Assembly: GCF_036588685.1 (NCBI RefSeq)
Contig: NC_086379.1
Span: 77,779,727 to 77,843,726, forward strand
DNA length: 64,000 nucleotides
Direction: 5' to 3'
Origin: Mytilus trossulus
Lineage: Eukaryota; Mollusca; Bivalvia; Mytilida; Mytilidae
In this document: one piece after another, positions 1 to 10,841 of the stretch
Layout of the letters: every line of letters begins with the position of its first letter
How positions within the stretch are numbered: position 1 is the first letter of the stretch
Translations under genes and position numbers: made by a program
The notes under the pieces: generated by a model
Seen by the model: only the letters and a program-made list of their open reading frames with translations
The model's database searches: none
Told to the model about the DNA's origin: nothing

Positions 1-2
1 GT

Positions 3-3000
3 CACAGAAAGATCCAGAAAGGAAAAGTGCCTGCTGAATCTTTTTTTAACAACTTATTATTAGATGATGTTCCTAATGAACTTAGCAAATTAAATCAACT
101 AGAACAACATTTAATTTCTCTTAATATACCTTTCATGAAGATAATTGCTCTACCTAAAGGTGGCCAAAAGGCAGTTAATGGACCATGTGTTTGTGTACCG
201 TCAGATATTTTTAAGGTAACTACTACTTTGCCTAGATCTGAAGATGACAATTGTTTAGTTAAAGTGAAGCTCAAAAGGAAATTACAGTATAAGGGTTATG
301 AGGAATATCAATTTGTTGATACTAAACATTTAGAAGAAGCATTGCTATTTTTAAAAGAAAAAAATGAGTGGTATTCAAATATAGTAATCAATGAAAAGTG
401 GTTGAACCCTATTCCTTTACAAAATAACGACTGTTGCCCTGAAGTAGAGAGCATGGACACTTCAACAACAACAAATGAAACGCTAAATGATAATTTGCAA
501 GATAGGTCAAATACAGAGGAACAAACAAATGAAGCGGATACATACTTAGATGATACTTTACAGGGCGTTCAGTTGGACACATGTTTACAGCCTGCTGATA
601 TTGCACAGGAAGCTTTAGATGCATTGTTTGATAAGGAATTCAATCTATCACCTGCAGAGGAAAATAACCCTGTAAGTCTTTTGAGAACAAAGGGTATTGA
701 AGCTCAAACGTTTCCAGTACATTATCCTACAGGTAAAAACACATTGAATGAAGAGAGAGAAGAAAAGTTATCTTTATTAAGATATTTCAATCTGAGATTA
801 ATGAGTGTAGAAAACCGATTTGCAAGAGATACTTCTTATATATTCTTTTGTCAATATATGTCTGAACTAGATAGAGTTATGTCAAATGTTCAAATTTCCT
901 TAAGGAAAGGATCGGTGTTTTCAAATGGAAAGAAAGTAACAGGCAAAATGCTATGTGATAAAGACACATTACATGGGTTATTCCGAAAAGATGAGGCAAT
1001 AAAGTTTATGAAACCTGTAAGAGGAACACCTCCTTATTGACAAGCTGAACAAAAGAATATTTTTGCTATGATTCGCCAGTTAGGTATTCCCACATTCTTT
1101 GCCTCGTTTTCTTCTGCAGACTTCAGATGGAAAGAAATCATAGAAACAATATTGAAGCAACAAGGAGATATTCGTAAGTTTGACGAACTTACTTGGGATG
1201 AAAAGTGCAAAGTCCTTTGTAGTAATCCTGTTACACCTGCACGAATGTTTGATCGTAGATTTAAAAGATTTCTAAAAGATGTTATAATGTCAGATGCTCA
1301 ACCAATTGGTCATGTGATAGACTACTTTTATAGAGTTGAATTTCAACAGAGAGGTTCTCCACACACGCACTGTTTGTTCTGGGTAGAAGATGCCCCAAAA
1401 TTTAATGAAGATGAAGATGATATTGTAACTGAGTTTGTTGACAAATATATAACATGTAAACTACCGCTGGAAACCGAGGACTCAGAGCTAAAAGACATTG
1501 TCACAACTGTACAACAACATAGCAAAACACATTCAAAAAGTTGTAGAAAAAAGGGAACTGTGTGTCGTTTTAATTTCCCAAGACCACCCTCTGAAAAAAC
1601 ATTTATATCACGCCCACCTAAGGATGATGAAGAAGAATGTAGTGTTGCTGATGACACTGATGAAGATGTTGACGATGATGTTGTTGAAAAACCAAAATCG
1701 GGAATTAGTTCATTAGAAGCTAAAAAGATATTAGAATCTCTATGGGCTGTAATCAAAGACTGTGAAAAGGAAAATTTAACTACTACGGAGTTATTCATAA
1801 GGGCAGGAGTATCTCAGGAAGATTTTCAAGAATGCTTTAGGTCAGTTACATATAGAAATACTGTGGTGTTAAAAAGAAACAAAAATGAAATGTTTATCAA
1901 TCAGTACAACCCGCATCTCCTGAAAGCATGGGATGCAAATATGGACATACAATACATATTAGATGCTTATTCTTGTGTTGTTTATATAATAAGTTACATC
2001 AGTAAATCAGAACGTGAACTTGGATTGTTGCTACAACAAACAAAAAATGAGGCCGCTGATGGAAATTTGAATGCACAACATACAATGAAACAAGTAGGTA
2101 CTGCATACTTTCACTTTCGAGAGCTGAGTGCCCAAGAAGCTGTTTTTAGAGTGATCGGCTTAAGTTTGAAAGAATGTTCAAGAAAAGTTGAATTCATTCC
2201 AGTTGGAGAAAATCCATGTAAAATGAGTATTCCTCTAAAAGAACTTTTAATCAAATCTAAAAGCGCAAATACAAAAAAACCTTCAAAGGAAATCGATGAT
2301 GATGATGACATTGATGACGGTGATGATATCGAACTTTGGATGAAAAGCATTACTGATAGATATAAAAGTCGACCAGAACTTGAATTATTTAATCAGATGT
2401 GTTTAGCTTCATTTTGCTCCGAGTTTTCAGTTTTAGCAGAAACACAGATTCCAAATAAAATAAATGAAGATACCACATTCAAACTTAAAAATGATATGGG
2501 ATACATCAGAAAGCGGACAAGAACCCAGCCTGCTATTATCAAATATGCACGATTTTCCATTGAAACATCGCCTGAACAGTACTACCAAAGTATTTTACAG
2601 TTATATTTACCTTACAGATTAGAGGAACAGTTGAAACCGCCACAATTTTTGACATATGAATTGTTTTACAAATCAGGAATGGTCAGGTATAATCAGAAAG
2701 AGGTTCTTGTTAAAGTCGAACAAATAGTAAATACTAACATGTCCAACTTTGTGAAAAGTGGCAAAGAGCTAGAAGCTGCAGAAAAAAAATTGGAAGAAAA
2801 TGATTACCAAGAAGATGCGTGGGCAGACCTATGTCCAGAAACAGAGAGTGAAAGACGTGAATGCACTGAAGCAGCCAAATCTTCAACTGTCATAGAAGTC
2901 GACAGTCCTGAATTTGGAATACCAGATTTAAATAAAAGTAACAAGCCAGAAATAGTTAGTGGAAATGGGATTAAAACTTGTTTACTAAGGTCGGAAGTTA

Positions 3001-5126
3001 TACCCTTGTTGAGAGGTTTAAACATGAAACAAAGGCGTATTTTCTATAAGGTAAGAGAATGGTGCAACCTAAAAGCCAATGGTAAAAATCCCCCTCCCTT
3101 TCACGTCTTTGTAACAGGCGGAGCTGGAACAGGAAAAAGCCATCTGATTAAATGCTTACATTATGAAACCACAAGAATTCTTGCTCGTTGCTCTCCTAGT
3201 CCAGACGATTTGACAGTTTTATTGACTGCACCAACTGGCACTGCAGCCTTCAATATAAATGGATTGACGATTCACCATGCTCTTTCTATTTTCAAAACTC
3301 TTACTGTTGACAAAGCGATGCTTGGTGAAGATAAGCTGAACACTTTAAGGTCAAAATTAGAAAATTTACAAATTTTAATCATAGACGAAGTCTCAATGGT
3401 CAACAAGAGGTTGTTATTCTTCATTCATGAACGGTTGCGTCAGATCAAGAAAAGACCTGAAAAAGATCCTTTTGGTGGGGTTTCAGTGATAGCTGTTGGA
3501 GATTTTTTTCAGTTACCACCAGTAAAATGCCGAAAAACTGATAAACTTTATGTAGATGATCCATCGAATCCTTTGAACTATCTGTGGAACGATTTCTTCA
3601 CTATTGTAGAATTAGATGAAGTCATGAGACAACGTGAAGATGGTTTGTTTGCTCAGTTATTGAATAGACTTAGGATAAAAGACAAATATTCTCCTTTAGA
3701 ATCCTCAGATTTAAAAATGTTAAAGCAGTGTATAGGTAGTGGGACAGATGAAGCTTTACACATTTATGCTACTAATAATGAGATTAATATTCACAATACT
3801 GAAATGGTTATTAAACTGTCCAGTGAACCTAAGTTAATTGAAGCACAAGATTTTGAAAAAAATAAAGCTACAGGAAAACTAAGAAAGAAAACAGCAAATT
3901 TTTCACAAACTGATATTTGTCTCCCAACTTCAATTCTATTAGCTGAAGGAGCCCGCGTAATGCTGAAAAAGAATGAAGCCGTCAATGATGGCTTGGTAAA
4001 TGGGGTAATGGGCACTATTGTCAGCATTGCAGAATTTTTAGAAGGGTCTTTGCCGAATGTTATTTTTATCAATTTTGACAATGAGAGAGTAGGAAAAAAC
4101 GCTAAGATTAAAAAAACAATAAATGGGAAAAGATGCGTTGGATTGGAACCATCTACAGAGGACATACCATTCAAAAATGGAACGAGAAAACAGTTTCCTT
4201 TGCAGTTAGCCTGGGCATGTACTGTTCATAAAGTTCAGGGTTTGACAGTTTCACAAGCAGTTGTGGATTTGAATAAATGCTTCACTTATGGCCAGGCATA
4301 TGTTGCATTGAGTAGAGTTACTACAAAAGAAGGGCTTCATATATTACCAATTGATGACAAAACACTTGGTAAAAAAATATACTGTGATCCTGATATCATA
4401 ACAGGCATAAAAACAATGAAACATTATCTGACTGAAAATGTAGAAGCATCATCTGAAGAAACACTTGTAACTATTGTTTATCACAATATCCAAGGACTAA
4501 GAGCTCATAAAAATGATTTAGTGGCTAATTCAGACTGTACAGATGCAGATTATGTCTGTCTGACTGAAACATGGCTTGAATCTTCCTCTGATCATGTTTA
4601 TCTTCCTAACTATGATTTTTATCACCAACCAAGATCTGCAGCCTACACACCGACTAATTCTGTGTTTATGAATTTGCAAGCTATGGGCCACGGAGGAGTA
4701 GGAGTATATGTAAAAACAGATTCTGAATATGAAAATTGTAACATTACCGTGGAAAATCTAGAATGTATGACTTTCAGAATTCCCACCATGAATGTCCTTG
4801 TGGCAACAATATATAGAACTCAGAAGTATCAAATTGGAATATTTCTTAAAACATTTATTTCGTTTGTAAGCAAATTGACTGAACTTTCAAACAATATCAT
4901 TGTTTTAGGTGACTTTAATCAAGACATATTAAAGGGAGAAAGATCCATACTGGACTATATGACTTCAAAAGGATTTCAACAGCTAGTGGAAGAGGCCACA
5001 ACAGAAGGTGGTACATTGATTGATCATGTCTATGTCAAAGGTTGCTCAAAAGTAGAAGTTAAAGGCATTCCAACTTACTACAGTTATCACGATGCTGTTT
5101 CCATAATGCTTAAAGATAGCCGATAA
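3..5126 (+). pseudogene. Helentron-type Helitron Rep-helicase-endonuclease, partial at 5' end, one internal stop
   Basis: This is the replicase of a rolling-circle (Helitron-like) transposon. It runs off the left edge and its reading frame is open to 5126 except for one TGA at 1038-1040. The part before the stop resembles the conserved N-terminal region of Helitron proteins (DUF6570-like, then Helitron_like_N with 'VRGTPPY'). Counting residues from the ATG at 1068, the HUH motif is PHTH with H99 and H101, and the two catalytic tyrosines are Y306 and Y310 (YIISY). The PIF1-type helicase has Walker A GGAGTGKS (684-691), Walker B IIDE (D773, E774), GDFFQLPP and HKVQGLT (H1054). From about 1133 to 1352 there is an EEP-fold endonuclease with N1140, E1167, GDFNQD (D1282, N1284) and a terminal H1341-D1342. 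Helicase followed by EEP endonuclease is the Helentron (HLE2) arrangement. The family assignment is from motifs seen by eye. The gene is non-functional as read, unless the stop is read through. Confidence 0.93.
1038..1040 (+). other. In-frame TGA splitting the Helentron ORF at a conserved Trp position
   Basis: The stop follows '...GTPPY' and precedes 'QAEQKNIFAM' in the same frame. Helitron_like_N domains normally read Tyr-Trp-Gln at this point, so the TGA is best explained as a TGG to TGA change. I saw no other stop or frameshift between position 3 and 5126. Confidence 0.85.
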
Positions 5127-5500
5127 GTATTAGATATATATACTGTATATGAATATAATTGGTACCTGTAAATGACACTGCGAGTTAAGCAAGCAACAAC
5201 AACGAAACGCACCATACGCAGATGAAGGGCCGGGTGGGATAGGAGGGGTCCCGATCCCGAAATCCTGGACTCAAAAACGCAAAATCCCAAGGTCCCGAAT
5301 TTTAATAAATTTAAATCCCGACAACCCGAAATTGGAAAAAAAAACATTTCCCGGATCCTGAAATTGTCGATCCCGAAATCCTAAGCTTAAAAACACCCTA
5401 TCCAGAAGTCACGATAAAGGTCCTATCCCCCTCGCACATGTTGCCAGAATGTTATTACAAAAACTACATAAAAGGGAAACGACCATTTAAGTTTCAGTGC
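5127..5500. repeat. Low-complexity 'atcccgaaat' repeat downstream of the Helentron ORF
   Basis: About 5220-5435 holds repeated variants of the word 'atcccgaaat' (near 5252, 5312, 5370), with A-rich spacers. No coding potential is visible. The 3' terminus of the Helentron should lie in or near this stretch, but I could not fix its boundary. Confidence 0.55.
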
Positions 5501-5546
5501 TGTGTGTGTGTGTGTGTTTGGGGGGGGGGGGGGGGGGGGGGGGGGG
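5501..5546 (+). repeat. (TG)n followed by a 27-base G run
   Basis: A TG dinucleotide tract (5501-5517) is followed by TTG and then an uninterrupted run of 27 G (5520-5546). Such a run can form G-quadruplex DNA and is prone to length errors in sequencing, so the exact count is uncertain. Confidence 0.95.
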
Positions 5547-6529
5547 AGAGACTTTTCTGTTTAAACTATTCAGATTCCAAAGATTGGTGAAATAATATCC
5601 TTCCCCCTCCCTGTACCCTTACCCCTCCCCCACCAAGTAAAATTTATACATAATGTCACATATCAAAAAGCCATTTTAACCGAAAAGTGCAAAATAAACT
5701 GACAACTCCATGGCAAATAAGAAAAAAGATAAAATGGCAAACAAAAGTACACAAAACACAACAGGGGGAAAAAGCTGATCAACACGAACTCCACCTAAAA
5801 CGATCTCAATTAATTTGTTTTCTATTTCAGATCAAACCAAAAGACTTCAGTGGTGTGCAAGATTACTTGAATGTTTGACTAATCAAACTATTGTTTAAAT
5901 ATGTCATATTTGGATGATTTTAATATTAATACAGAAAGAAGTCTTCATTTATTCCACTTAGTGGTGTGACATTTTTTTTAAAACCATATTTATATATTTA
6001 TTGTTACATTGTTTTAATTTGTAAATAATATTTCATATATAATGTCTCATAAGCCAGATGTTTTGCTTGATATTGATTGTTTATTACGTATGAATATTGT
6101 GTATGAATTCTTTTTTTTTTTATTGCAAACAATTCGTGTCACTTCAATAAATATATTTACTGTCTATGTCCAATTATTTAGTCACAATCATTTTCGTTCA
6201 ACATAAGGATTACCTCCAGTAAGATATCATTGTAGTTGATAACAATAAACTATTGTTGGTAGATATTTTTAAGTATGAAATAGTAGAGTAACAGGTTTGC
6301 GGTTTTCAAGAAATCACTTCTGGTTACATATATCAATGTATTTAAAACACCATAAGTCCTATACTAGTGAAATCTGCAGACTATGGTATATGGCTGGTTG
6401 ATAACATCGTCCACGTTACCAAGAGAAAAAACGGCATAGGCGGCTCACCATAAATTTCGTTTTTCATTTGTGGAATCAAGGATACAAATAAAATCATAAT
6501 AGTTATCAAAGGCAACAGGCTTATAATTT
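5547..6529. other. Non-coding interval, no gene seen
   Basis: AT-rich sequence with a few short poly-A and poly-T tracts. The short open frames here have no recognisable domain and no plausible splice context. Confidence 0.6.
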
Positions 6530-6740
6530 GGTGCCCCAGACGCTCGTGTCTTTTGTCTTTTTAAGACTGATTAGTGACGCTCGGATCACAATAATTAGAA
6601 AGTAAAACAAGTATGAAGTTGAAGAGGACCAAGGACCCAAAAATCCCCAAAAAGTACCAAATACGGCTAAGATCATCTATTCCTGGGATAAGAACATCCT
6701 TAGTATTTGGAATTATTAACAAATTTGCAAACAGAGTACT
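6530..6740 (+). repeat. Mussel-type interspersed repeat fragment ('gacgctcggatca...acggctaaga...cctgggataagaa')
   Basis: The order of words (gccccagacgc, gtgacgctcggatca, aagttgaagag, ggacccaaaaatccc, atacggctaaga, cctgggataagaa) is that of a very abundant Mytilus repeat, recognised from memory. It underlies the first half of a 153-codon open frame at 6613-7074, which is therefore not called as a gene. Confidence 0.6.
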
Positions 6741-7261
6741 GTTGATTAGTCTCTGCGTGGTTTTGATTAATTATCAGTATGTTGATAATGAAGAAGGCAA
6801 ACTCGGTGCGGTAAATGTCTTACTGATTTTGGTATTGGAGTTAAAACAACACAAACTTCAATATCAACATTTTAAAAAGGATATCAAATTTTATAAAAAG
6901 AATGCAGTACCATACCATGATAATTACCGCAAATCGTCCTTCTGCAGTGTATCTCCCGTAACTAATTATTTTGTGCAGTATAAGATTATCATGTTTCACC
7001 CGTTCGCTCAACCTGTGTTGGAAATGACGATGCCTACATTTCTGTCACATGGTGATGGAAGTCACATGATATAATCAAATATAACTACTGTATCCTGGAA
7101 CTGTTGTAATAGGTTCTACTATATGTTTAGACGTTTCGGGATTCTCTGGTTTTGTCGGAATGATACACACATTCATTAATTTCTTTGCAAAATGTATATA
7201 AAAAAAGAAGATTTGGCATGATTGTCAATGACATAATACAGAAATAAACAACTAAAGGTCA

Positions 7262-7320
7262 TAAATAAAATTGAGAATGGAAATGGGGAATGTGCAAAAG
7301 AGACAACACCACGACCATAG
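7262..7320 (+). repeat. Mussel interspersed repeat head ('aaaattgagaatggaaatgg')
   Basis: The sequence reads 'ataaaattgagaatggaaat', then 'ggggaatgtgcaaaagagac' and 'acgaccatagagcaggc'. The same block recurs at 16236-16305 and 62975-63115. I recognise it from memory as a common Mytilus repeat start. Confidence 0.65.
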
Positions 7321-7435
7321 AGCAGGCAACATGTTTACTTTTTTCTAATTATAAGGATTGTAAATAATGGTACCCTATAGAAATTGCAATGAGAATAGTT
7401 GTGCAATTGTAATCAATATAATCCAGCAGAAGTCT

Positions 7436-7565
7436 AAATGGGATCATGCTTGATTTCATCCACTAAAAGTTTGTGAGAGGAAAATCACTTTGATTTTTAT
7501 CAATATGGGATCATGCTTGATTTCCTCCAATAAAAGTTTGAAAAATCACTTTAATTTCATCAAAT
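7436..7565 (+). repeat. Two-copy tandem duplication of about 65 bp
   Basis: The segment starting 'tgggatcatgcttgatttc' at about 7440 is repeated at about 7506. Both copies continue into 'aaaagtttg' and 'aaaatcactttgattt'-like sequence. It borders the larger repeat array that follows. Confidence 0.7.
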
Positions 7566-9115
7566 GTATCTCGAGATTTTGACGAAAACGATAAAGGCCA
7601 AAATGATGTATTAAATTGAATTATCTCTTGATTTTTTCCGGTCAAATTCTACTTCCTGAGATATCCCTTAAGAAGTAGTAAGGTCAAAGGTCAATGTCAA
7701 CCAAGAAATGCATTCAAATGCACATAAAACTTTTTAAATGAGTATCTAAAATATGACCTTTGACCTTTGACCTTGTGACCTTCGTCAAGGTTATTGCTTC
7801 ACAATGTCATTGCACAAGACATTAGTGGTGTAGGACCTGTTGTTTAAGAGTTTTGCCCAATAATGTCTTTTTGTAAACCATCAATGGGGATTATGTCCCT
7901 TACACAATGGTAAAACCTATACAGTCATATTGTAACAGAGATGCCTTTTTATTTACCAAGCATTTTTCACTCCTTAAATTTTCTGTATCTATAATCATTC
8001 AAGAATTATGGGGAAATCAAAGACATGTGGAAATCTAAAATATGACCTTGACCTTTGACCTTGCAACCTATGTCAAGGTCATTACTCCACAATGTCATTG
8101 CACAAGACCTTATGGCTGTAGGACCTTTTGTTTAAGAGTTTTGCCTAATAATGTATTTTTGTAAACCACCAATGGGGATTATATCCCTTACACAATGGTT
8201 AAACCAATACAGTCATATTGTAACAAAGTTGCCCCTTGAAGTACCAAGCATTTTTCACTACTTAACTTTTCTGTATCTATAATCATTCAATAATTATAGG
8301 GAAATCAAAGACATATGGAAATCTAAAATATGACCTTGACCTTTGACCTTGTGACCTTCGTCAAGGTCATTGCTCCACAATGTCATTGCAAAAGACCCTA
8401 TGGGTCAAGGACCTTTAGTTTAAGAGTTTTGCCTAAAAATGACTTTTTAAAAACCATCAGTGGGAGTTATGTCCCTTACATGATGGTAAAATCAATATAG
8501 TCATTATGTAAAAAAGTTGCCCCTTGAAGTGCCAAGCATTTTTCACTGCTTAAATTTTCTGTATCTTTAACCGTTCAGGAATTATAGGGAAATTAAAAAC
8601 TTTTAAAAATCTAAAATATGACCTTGACCTTTGACCTTGACCTATATTTTCAAGTTTTGGTCCAATGAACTCAAATCTGAAGACCCGCAGTCTTTACGAC
8701 TTACGGTTCATGAGATTTATATGCATATCGAAAATTTAAAAATTCAAGGGGAAATAACTCCTATAATAGGTCACTGGATCGCTTCGGCTAAAGTAACTTG
8801 AAGTTGTAACTTTTGGCAAGGAACATTTAAAAAAAAACCATTTGCCGCTAAGTCTTATAGTTTATGAGATATAGCGATAACAGTGTTTTTTGTAATTGGG
8901 GAGATAACTCCTATAAAGTAAATAGTACACTTCGGTGCCCCTTATACAAGATAGCTTTTATTAACCCGATACTAGATACCAAAGATCATTTTGATATCTT
9001 GCGTACTTTTATCACCGATTAACTTTGAAAAACGGCAGAAGAAAAAGAATAATAATAATAATTAAAAACCAATTCTTCAGAGAACAATTGAAGGTCTTTC
9101 CACCTCGATAATTAG
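7566..9115 (+). repeat. Tandem repeat array with 'tgaccttgacctttgacctt' cores, copy 1
   Basis: Units of about 285-290 bp each carry a TGACCTTTGACCT core, starting at 7754 (two overlapping cores, 7754 and 7761), 8049, 8337 and 8625. Each unit also contains 'acaatgtcattgcacaagac', 'taagagttttgcc' and 'ccttacacaatgg'-like words. The reverse complement of the core, AGGTCAAAGGTCA, is a perfect DR1 nuclear-receptor site. The flanking TGACCTTGACCT contains the extended half-site TCAAGGTCA. The block ends in 'cggcagaagaaaaagaataa', then 'ggtctttccacc' near 9110, like the end of copy 2. It is probably a mobile-element-derived array; its class is unknown. Confidence 0.8.
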
Positions 9116-10245
9116 AATGAAATTTAGAGTAAAAGTTAGAAAGGGTCACTCCTTGTTGATGTAATTTAGTACCTCAACTGATATAGAAAAATAGGATTAA
9201 ATATAGGTATATACAGAAGATTTAATTGTTTTATAATGAACAAAAGCAAATTTAAAGCAAAGGTCAAAATCTAGAACGTCAAGTTGACCTTTGACCTTGA
9301 CCTCAATTTCAAGGTCATAGGTCAGTGATCTCAAATCAAAAGACCCAAGGTCAATCACTTGTATGGTTGTAGAGAAATATCGATTTCAAAAACAAAAGGG
9401 GAGAAAACTCCTTAAAGGGTTGACAAAACACTTCGACTCAAATGGGTTGAAGTTGCCTCTTGGTGTAAACAGTAATTAGGCAAACACATCGTATCATTAA
9501 CTGTTACAGTTTCTTTTGAATAACGATAACAAGCAAAATTCTAAATTTTTAACATGACCTTGACCTTTGACCTTGACCTTAATTTCAAGGTCATGGGTCA
9601 GTGAACTCAAATTGGAAGGTCCGAGGTCAATCACTTGTATGGTTGTGGAGAAATAACGATTTCAAATACATAAGGGGAGAAAACTCCTATAAGGGTTAAC
9701 CAAAACACTTCGACTGAATAAGTTGAAGTTGCGCCTTATTGTAAACAGTGATTTTGCAAACATATCATATCATCAACTGTTACAGTTTCTATTGAATAAC
9801 GATAACAAGCAAAATTCAAAATTTATAACATGACCTTGACCTTTGACCTTGACCTCAATTTCCTTTATATGGACCAAGGACTTCATATCAAAAGACTGTA
9901 GGCCTCTACAAGTTATACTGTATGAATTAATCCAACATATCGTTTATTTTAAATTTTCAAAGGGAAATAACTCCCATAAGATGTCTTCTGATCACCCCAG
10001 TCAAAGTAAAACAAATCATTCTTTAGAGTATACGAACAATTTGGTGCAAACAGTTTGTAAAAATCTTATACGGTTTTTGAGATATAGCGATAACAAGAAA
10101 AAGGGGACGCGGGGAGATAACTCCTATAAGAATAAGTGTTCGGTCACACAGGGTGAGTTTTGAAACCTCCATTACTAAACAACATCATTGGCCAAACATC
10201 CATTCGATATGTTGTAAAACAAAAAAGCATCTCAGACGGCAGAAG

Positions 10246-10275
<30 letters not shown>
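10246..10275 (+). repeat. 30-base poly-A tract
   Basis: An uninterrupted A run inside the end region of the second array copy, between 'cggcagaag' and the hairpins. Confidence 0.95.
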
Positions 10276-10277
<2 letters not shown>

Positions 10278-10293
10278 ATCAGAAGAAAAACAA

Positions 10294-10324
10294 TAGGTCT
10301 TTCCACGAAAAGTGGAAAGACCTA
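10294..10324. repeat. Perfect hairpin, 13-bp stem on AGGTCTTTCCAC
   Basis: TAGGTCTTTCCAC at 10294-10306 pairs with GTGGAAAGACCTA at 10312-10324 across a GAAAA loop. A second hairpin with a related stem follows at 10344. Paired terminal hairpins occur at the ends of some rolling-circle elements, but no diagnostic end was seen. Confidence 0.9.
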
Positions 10325-10343
10325 ATAAACAAACGAAATACAG

Positions 10344-10377
10344 TAAGGTCTTTCCATTTAAGAAAGGAAAGACCTTA
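10344..10377. repeat. Perfect hairpin, 12-bp stem on TAAGGTCTTTCC
   Basis: TAAGGTCTTTCC (10344-10355) pairs with GGAAAGACCTTA (10366-10377) across a 10-base loop. Its stem shares AGGTCTTTCC with the preceding hairpin. Confidence 0.9.
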
Positions 10378-10380
10378 ATA

Positions 10381-10772
10381 ACAAGATTATTATCACAGTT
10401 CATGGAAATACCCAGACATGTATGGACGGATTACATCGGTTCTTACAAACATGGCAAGATATATTAACTACTGTTTAATGTTTATATATGTACATCATCA
10501 ATCCTCAAAGTAAATTCTTACGATATCTTTCATCAATACTTACAGTGTGTTTATACTACGGCTTTTGATTTGACCTCGAACATATATTAAGAAAGATTTT
10601 TTTTTAATGTGTGTATGCCAACATGAATAGCATACATTTGTCTATATAATGTAAGCTTGATTTCTCTATTGTACACATTTTAAAATATCAAAATATCAAG
10701 TTGATATTTTAATAAATGTGATGTCATCAGGGTGTTAGTCAGTAAATCAAGTGTGGAACTATTTACCAACGT
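10381..10772. other. Interval between repeat array and TMEM26 3' end, no gene seen
   Basis: AT-rich sequence with no recognisable coding region. It lies just beyond the likely poly-A site of TMEM26 on the - strand. Confidence 0.5.
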
Positions 10773-10778
10773 TTTATT
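10773..10778 (-). promoter_or_regulatory. Candidate poly-A signal AATAAA for TMEM26
   Basis: AATAAA on the - strand lies 64 nt past the TMEM26 stop codon and is the first canonical signal downstream. Its use is inferred from position only. Confidence 0.5.
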
Positions 10779-10841
10779 TAGTCAGCGCTGTATTAAAAAC
10801 AAGAATATCGTTTTTGGTTTGGTACGTATGTTGACAATCTG

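Larger units (their letters stand above)
9235..10380 (+). repeat. Tandem repeat array with DR1-type cores, copy 2, ending in hairpins
   Basis: Units of about 275 bp have DR1 cores at 9285, 9561 and 9837. Each is followed by 'tgacct(c/t)aatttc'; in the first two units the sequence continues into 'aaggtca(t)'. Shared words are 'ggggagaaaactcct', 'acacttcgact', 'gttgaagttgc' and 'gaataacgataacaagcaaa'. The array ends in 'cggcagaag', a 30-A run and two hairpins built on AAGGTCTTTCC. The shared end structure suggests two adjacent copies of one element. Confidence 0.78.

Noticed and set aside
6613..7074. 153-codon open frame on the + strand
   Set aside because: Its first half overlaps a recognised mussel interspersed repeat, it has no domain, and its composition is not protein-like.
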